From: Drosophila persimilis
Taxonomy: Eukaryota; Arthropoda; Insecta; Diptera; Drosophilidae
Assembly (NCBI RefSeq): GCF_003286085.1
Contig: NW_020825298.1
Coordinates: 12,090,001 to 12,154,000, forward strand
Direction: 5' to 3'
DNA: 64,000 nt
Both the position numbers and the translations under genes were made by a program. Below, piece after piece: positions 59,382 to 64,000 of the stretch. Under the pieces are notes generated by a model, which ran no database searches, was not told the DNA's origin, and saw only the letters and a program-made list of their open reading frames with translations. Each line of letters starts with the position of its first letter. The first letter of the stretch is position 1.

Positions 59382-62300
59382 ACTGACTGTGCCCTGCCAC
59401 TGCCACTGCCTCGGACTGGGACTGGGACTGGGTCTGGGCCTGGCAGCAGAGAATCAAGTGAAAATGTAGCGGAAAACATTTTAATACTAATTACAAAGAA
59501 TTTGTGCCGCCGCCGTTTTGCCACTTTTACTTTTTGGTTTCTTTTTCGTTCGTTCTCGGTAGGAATACTCTTTCCCAAGTAGGAGCCTCTTCGAAGGGGA
59601 CTTACATGTTGCCTAAGGATAATTAATGTATCTATGAATCTGACAGATAATAGTCTTGGATAGGCTAGAACTAGCATTACATCAGATAGAGGACAAATCA
59701 CTTGAATGTTTTACAGAGCAGCTGAGAAACTTATATTTTGGGAAAGCAAGCTTTTGGTAAGTGCTACATATACGATTTTGATTCCATATTCCTTCTGTAG
59801 GATCTATCAAATGTATGTTATAGAAAAATGATTTGTTAAAGGTATATATCGTTGGTATAAGAGATCCCACAGCTGGGATTCTTTGCTTCCTATTCTGCAA
59901 GTGCATTCCCAGTTCGTTGGTCTCCCACATTCCGATTCTCCCACAGCCCTCACTCTCACTTTCAGGGCCTCTCCTCTGAACCCTGGCTCCTGCTCTACGT
60001 CTGGCTGCCTAGTGGGGCTCCCACCCCCCGCTCCACCTCCACCTCCTTCTCCGGTTCCGTTTGTACCCCTTTCGTATTTTTTTCGATTTCCGAAAATAAA
60101 TGTTAGCGCATTGCCCGAGGCGGACTCGGCACAGGACAACGCTGCACGCTGGCTCCGACTGCATTTTAATTGGAAAACATAGGGAATCCGCAGGCGACCA
60201 GAGCGGGAGGAGAGGGCATGCAAACTCGGTTCCCAGTGATCCCATTCCAGCTGTTCCCTGTATCTCGGTATCTCTCTGGTCTTCGGTTGGGAGTCGAGAC
60301 TCCTCTGAGCCTCGAAGGCGGCGGCGAAATCGCTTTAATCAAATCGTTTTATGACAGCTGAGCGTGCGCTGCACTCGCCGACAAATGACAGAAGACCCAC
60401 AGACACACGCACACACACACACAGATACAATGGGGCACACTGATACACGTACACACCCAGATAGACAAAAAGAGACACATGAACGTCATTAAGCAAACAA
60501 TTGGCTGGATCGTGGGGGGAGGGGGGGAGGGGAATGGTGCGCCATGCGGGTGGCAGGTGAGTTTTCGTTTTCCCCTTGCTTGACATTAAACGCGTGTTAA
60601 TTTCATTTAATTTGGGGCATGATTCGCTTTCCCAGAGAAGAAAAAGACAGAGACAGAGACAGACACAGACACAGGGAAGGGTGGAGGCGCAGACATTTAC
60701 GGTAAACGACCCGTCCGTGTTCCTGTCCATCCATCAACGCTCCGATCCATCCGATCGCTCTTTCCTCCCCCCGACACCCGACAGTGCGCTGCATTTGTCA
60801 ATCAGCGAATGGGGAAAAAGGGGGAAAAAAGAGAAAAAGAAAAACTCTACTCGGTCTGTGGCATTTTCTCGCATTTGCCTCCAAGGTCCATCATCTCTTC
60901 TGCTCGGATGCCAGATAGTTTTGCTCTTGAATTTCGCTTGTGCAAAGTGAAATTCAGAGAGTGGAGCAGGGTAGGGGTACAAGTATGTGGGGTAGAAGAT
61001 CTCTGTGTGGCTGGCAGCCCATCGCGTTGGCGGGGAGTTTGGGAAGATCACACAGCGCTTTGTCAAGTGGATATTTATGTTCTTAGAAATGATCTCAAAA
61101 GTCTTGAGATGTCAAGTGGGTGGCGGTTTAGTGATTTGTGGATAGGAAAGTGATACCATCTAATGAGAATACTTCTTGTGCGGTGAGTGGGTGCAGAGGG
61201 TGCAAGTTTCGGGTTAATCAAGGGAGTATATATATTTACAAAATGATAAGAAGATTGATAGATGTATTATTATAAATATAGAAAATTCATATGCAGAAAA
61301 GCCAGTTGCGGAAGTTGTCTGCTTATGGTTTAGTTTAGATGAGTATTTATTCAGTATTTTCAGTATCATCCACAAATCTATTTAGATTTAAAATTTGTAC
61401 CAAACCGTAGGGTTACTCTCTCTGTTTCCATTTTATATACCCTGTAGTACCTGTCCTTCTGTATGCTCATTAATTTCTTATATGTACTCCTTTTGCTCCC
61501 AAATTTAACCTTTGGCTCCTTCTAGCTACCCTTTCTACCCCACAGTCCCCATCCTTTAACCACAGAAACCTCGAGCATATCCACTTCGTTTTACCCCTTG
61601 ACTCGACGCGACCACAAATTGAATTAAAATACCAAACATGTTTTTTTTGGAGTAGAGTCGAATGATGTTGATGATGATGTCGTGTCGGCGGCGGCTTCTT
61701 TGCACTTCTGCTCTTACACATCTTCAGCCCCTCATTTCCATAACTGTTTTCCCAGTCTGATTGGGTTGAGATTGGGGAATGGGATTCATGGGCAGATGGT
61801 TGAGATACTTTGGTGTCGCCGCCGATGTTGTCGCATCTTCTGTCGGCCTGTCTTTTCAGGGTCAAATTGCCAATTTATATCGATCTTAGCACCCCACCCC
61901 CCCATCCCTGCGGTAGAGTATAAAAGAAATGCACATTAACACCTACGCTCCACTGCATTCAGTCGAGTGTTACGCTTGAGGAGGAGTACGAGAGGACTTG
62001 ACAACAAGTGCGGCATTATTGCCAGCATCTTGGTCACACCTTTGAAGCAGCACCACCATCCGCCTGGCCCCAACACCACGAGAGAAAGAGATAGAGAGAG
62101 AGAGATGAAAGCAAATAAAAGCCAAGTGAAGAGAACTGACTTAAACCCATTAGGCCATGGCCTAAGCATCAATTATGTAGGTTTAAAGACCCCGACAACG
62201 ATGTTTGACGGCATGCCATGACTCTTGTCGCTAATTTGCGCAAATTATGTGCCAGGCCTCTTAAAGTACCGCAAAGTGAGTGCCGAGCCGTGACAACGAG

Positions 62301-63097
62301 CCACCAGCCACCAGCCACCAGCCCCAAAGCTAAAGCCAACAGAGCCAACGGATCCTAGGCCGAGGCAGCCAGCAATCCAACAATCCAGCCATCCAAGTAT
62401 CCGAAGCAACCATCCAAAACTCCAATTATGTCAACAGAAACCGCAACAGGCGCAACATCAAAGCTCAGGCCAGGCTCCCCCTCAGAACGTTCGGAGAAGT
62501 GCATGGGATGCCGCCATCGCCGTGCTGGCAACATTTCGCCGCGGGAGAAAGGTTGCCAGCAACATATTTCGGTGACAATCGAACAATGACAAGATAACCG
62601 TAGATAATACTGTCTCTAAAGGTACATACTCCTGGATGTATACCCTTACAAATATCTAAAATTTTCAAAGAAAGTACCACACCTGCTAAGATATACATAG
62701 CTCGATTACTTATTCGATATTAGTCAGAAACAAATTCATTGCCTTTACAGATAAATATGAAATCTTTAAATCGTTTGTTAAAGGAAATAAATATGGAAGA
62801 AGACTACCATTTCCATGCCGTCAAACACTTTCAAAAAGTTACCATATCCCAAAAAGGGTTAGATAAAAGCGTCAAGATTTTCTGGGTTAAACCGTTTAAG
62901 CAGGATGTACGAGTGTTTGTCTGAGGGGAAAGGAACGGGACGGCATGAATGGGGGACTTTGACTGCAATTTGGAGTCGCAAACTGCGTGTGGCAAACGCT
63001 TAGCCTGCCCCTCTTTGATCTCCCTCTCGCTTTGATGTGTGTGGTGTGTGGTGCGTGCCTCAAGGTCCACAAAACTTCAAGGTCTTAACGGAGAGTA

Positions 63098-63098
<1 letters not shown>

Positions 63099-63134
<36 letters not shown>
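63099..63134 (+). repeat. (TG)18 microsatellite
   Basis: Uninterrupted TG dinucleotides for 36 bp, the longest simple dinucleotide run in the window. Confidence 0.97.
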
Positions 63135-63136
<2 letters not shown>

Positions 63137-63469
63137 AGTTGGTCGAAGAGTGTGTGTGGAGAAATTTTGTTGTTTGTCTTTGATGCAACTTCCTCAATGC
63201 GCTGCCAAACAGACAAAACTTTGGACGACCCAAAGAGAGATAGAAAGAGATAGAGAGTAAGAGGGAGAGGGAGAGGGAGCTATAGATACAGATATATGTA
63301 GAAGAGGAATATAAGATCAAAGGGAACTCAAAAAGCCATCACGCTTTTAGACACACGACCAAAACACGGCAAAACTCCAAGAAATTACGACTACGATAAA
63401 AGCAATGCAGAGATTGAAGATTGAAGAAGTGGCAGCAGCATCTTGCACTTGGCAGCCATCTCGTACTTC

Positions 63470-63500
63470 ATCTGTATCTGTATCTGTATCTGCATCTGTA
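63470..63500 (+). repeat. (CTGTAT)n microsatellite
   Basis: Hexamer run of CTGTAT with a CTGCAT variant at its end. Confidence 0.85.
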
Positions 63501-63875
63501 TGTTTCTACGTATCTGCATCTTGGGATCCTCTGCCAGAGTTTGTCTTACTTTTTACACCTTTAAAAATTTGTTTTGTTGTTTGATTTTGGGCTTCACGCT
63601 TGAATTGCTTCTTAGAGGCATTCAACTTCGGAGCCGCCTGATTTGTTTAACTCATTTGGGTTTGGGTTTGGTTTTCCTTTTACTCACTTTTCGGATTTTC
63701 CTCGATTACGTGAAAATGCATTTTTATGTCATGGGAACGCTCTGCTCTACGCTTTTCTATCGGCTCGGCTCGGCTCTATCAACTCCATTGTTGTTTCGGG
63801 GCTGCAACCCTCATCCTCATATACATTGCAGTTCTCCGTTTCGTTCCATCAGTGGTTAATCATCGTCATCAGCCT

Positions 63876-63901
63876 TTTCTGTTCTGTTCTGTTCTGTTCT
63901 G
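63876..63901 (+). repeat. (GTTCT)n microsatellite
   Basis: About five GTTCT pentamers in a row. Confidence 0.85.
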
Positions 63902-64000
63902 GCATTTTTATTGGGTTTCATCATGGGCCAATTTATGACCACCTCTGATCCTCTGCTTTTGTGCTCTGTTTACCAACTTCCAGCTGCTTTTTGTTTAAAC

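Larger units (their letters stand above)
53227..64000. other. Probable Wnt4 intron / Wnt4-wg regulatory DNA, part 2
   Basis: No supported exon. GC- and CAG-rich patches near 54.6-55.4 kb contain many stops in the minus-strand frames that would be needed for a Wnt4 N-terminal exon. The stretch is rich in short tandem repeats, listed separately. In Drosophila wg lies beyond Wnt4 on the far side and would be expected to the right of this window. Confidence 0.4.

Overview
The window is eukaryotic nuclear DNA from a Drosophila species. Genes have short introns with GT..AG borders, the protein families are insect ones, and two mini-me/DINE-1-like elements are present. The neighbourhood (mitochondrial EF-G, the SLC4 transporter Ndae1, then Wnt4) corresponds to the wingless/Wnt4 region of Muller element B. 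The many TACGAGTA-type words suggest the obscura group, but that placement is an impression and not a measurement. All four protein-coding genes I can support lie on the minus strand.

Layout. (1) 1-544: the 5' end of mitochondrial elongation factor G (mEFG1); the gene runs off the left edge. (2) 2699-15420: Ndae1, a sodium-driven anion (bicarbonate) exchanger. I resolved it into 14 coding exons by matching splice sites and phases. They include a 29-nt first coding exon 2.8 kb upstream of the next one, three consecutive frame-neutral cassette exons, a 57-nt alternative acceptor and two alternative C-termini. (3) 15421-28461: non-coding DNA, probably Ndae1 5' UTR exons and regulatory DNA, holding one mini-me-like element (about 19229-19767). 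(4) 28462-30759: an unassigned gene for a secreted Thr-rich mucin-like protein of 703 residues in four exons. (5) 32027-33146: a second, longer mini-me-like element. (6) 35001-43500: a tandem array of about 27 copies of a 319-bp unit. (7) 43497-45830: a large inverted repeat abutting the array, with arms of about 1 kb and a loop of about 80 bp. (8) 47220-48342: the last three coding exons of Wnt4. (9) 48343-64000: no convincing coding sequence. It is probably the large 5' intron of Wnt4 plus cis-regulatory DNA, with many microsatellites and a cluster of AGCGGTTAAAAC-like words near 53 kb.

The genes are not an operon and share no pathway: a mitochondrial translation factor, a plasma-membrane acid-base transporter, a secreted protein and a secreted signalling ligand. 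The most unusual part is 35.0-45.8 kb. There a partly higher-order-structured satellite array touches a long hairpin-forming repeat whose arms carry protein-like remnants. That is the architecture expected of a young repeat-derived or hairpin-RNA-type locus, though nothing here proves that it is transcribed.
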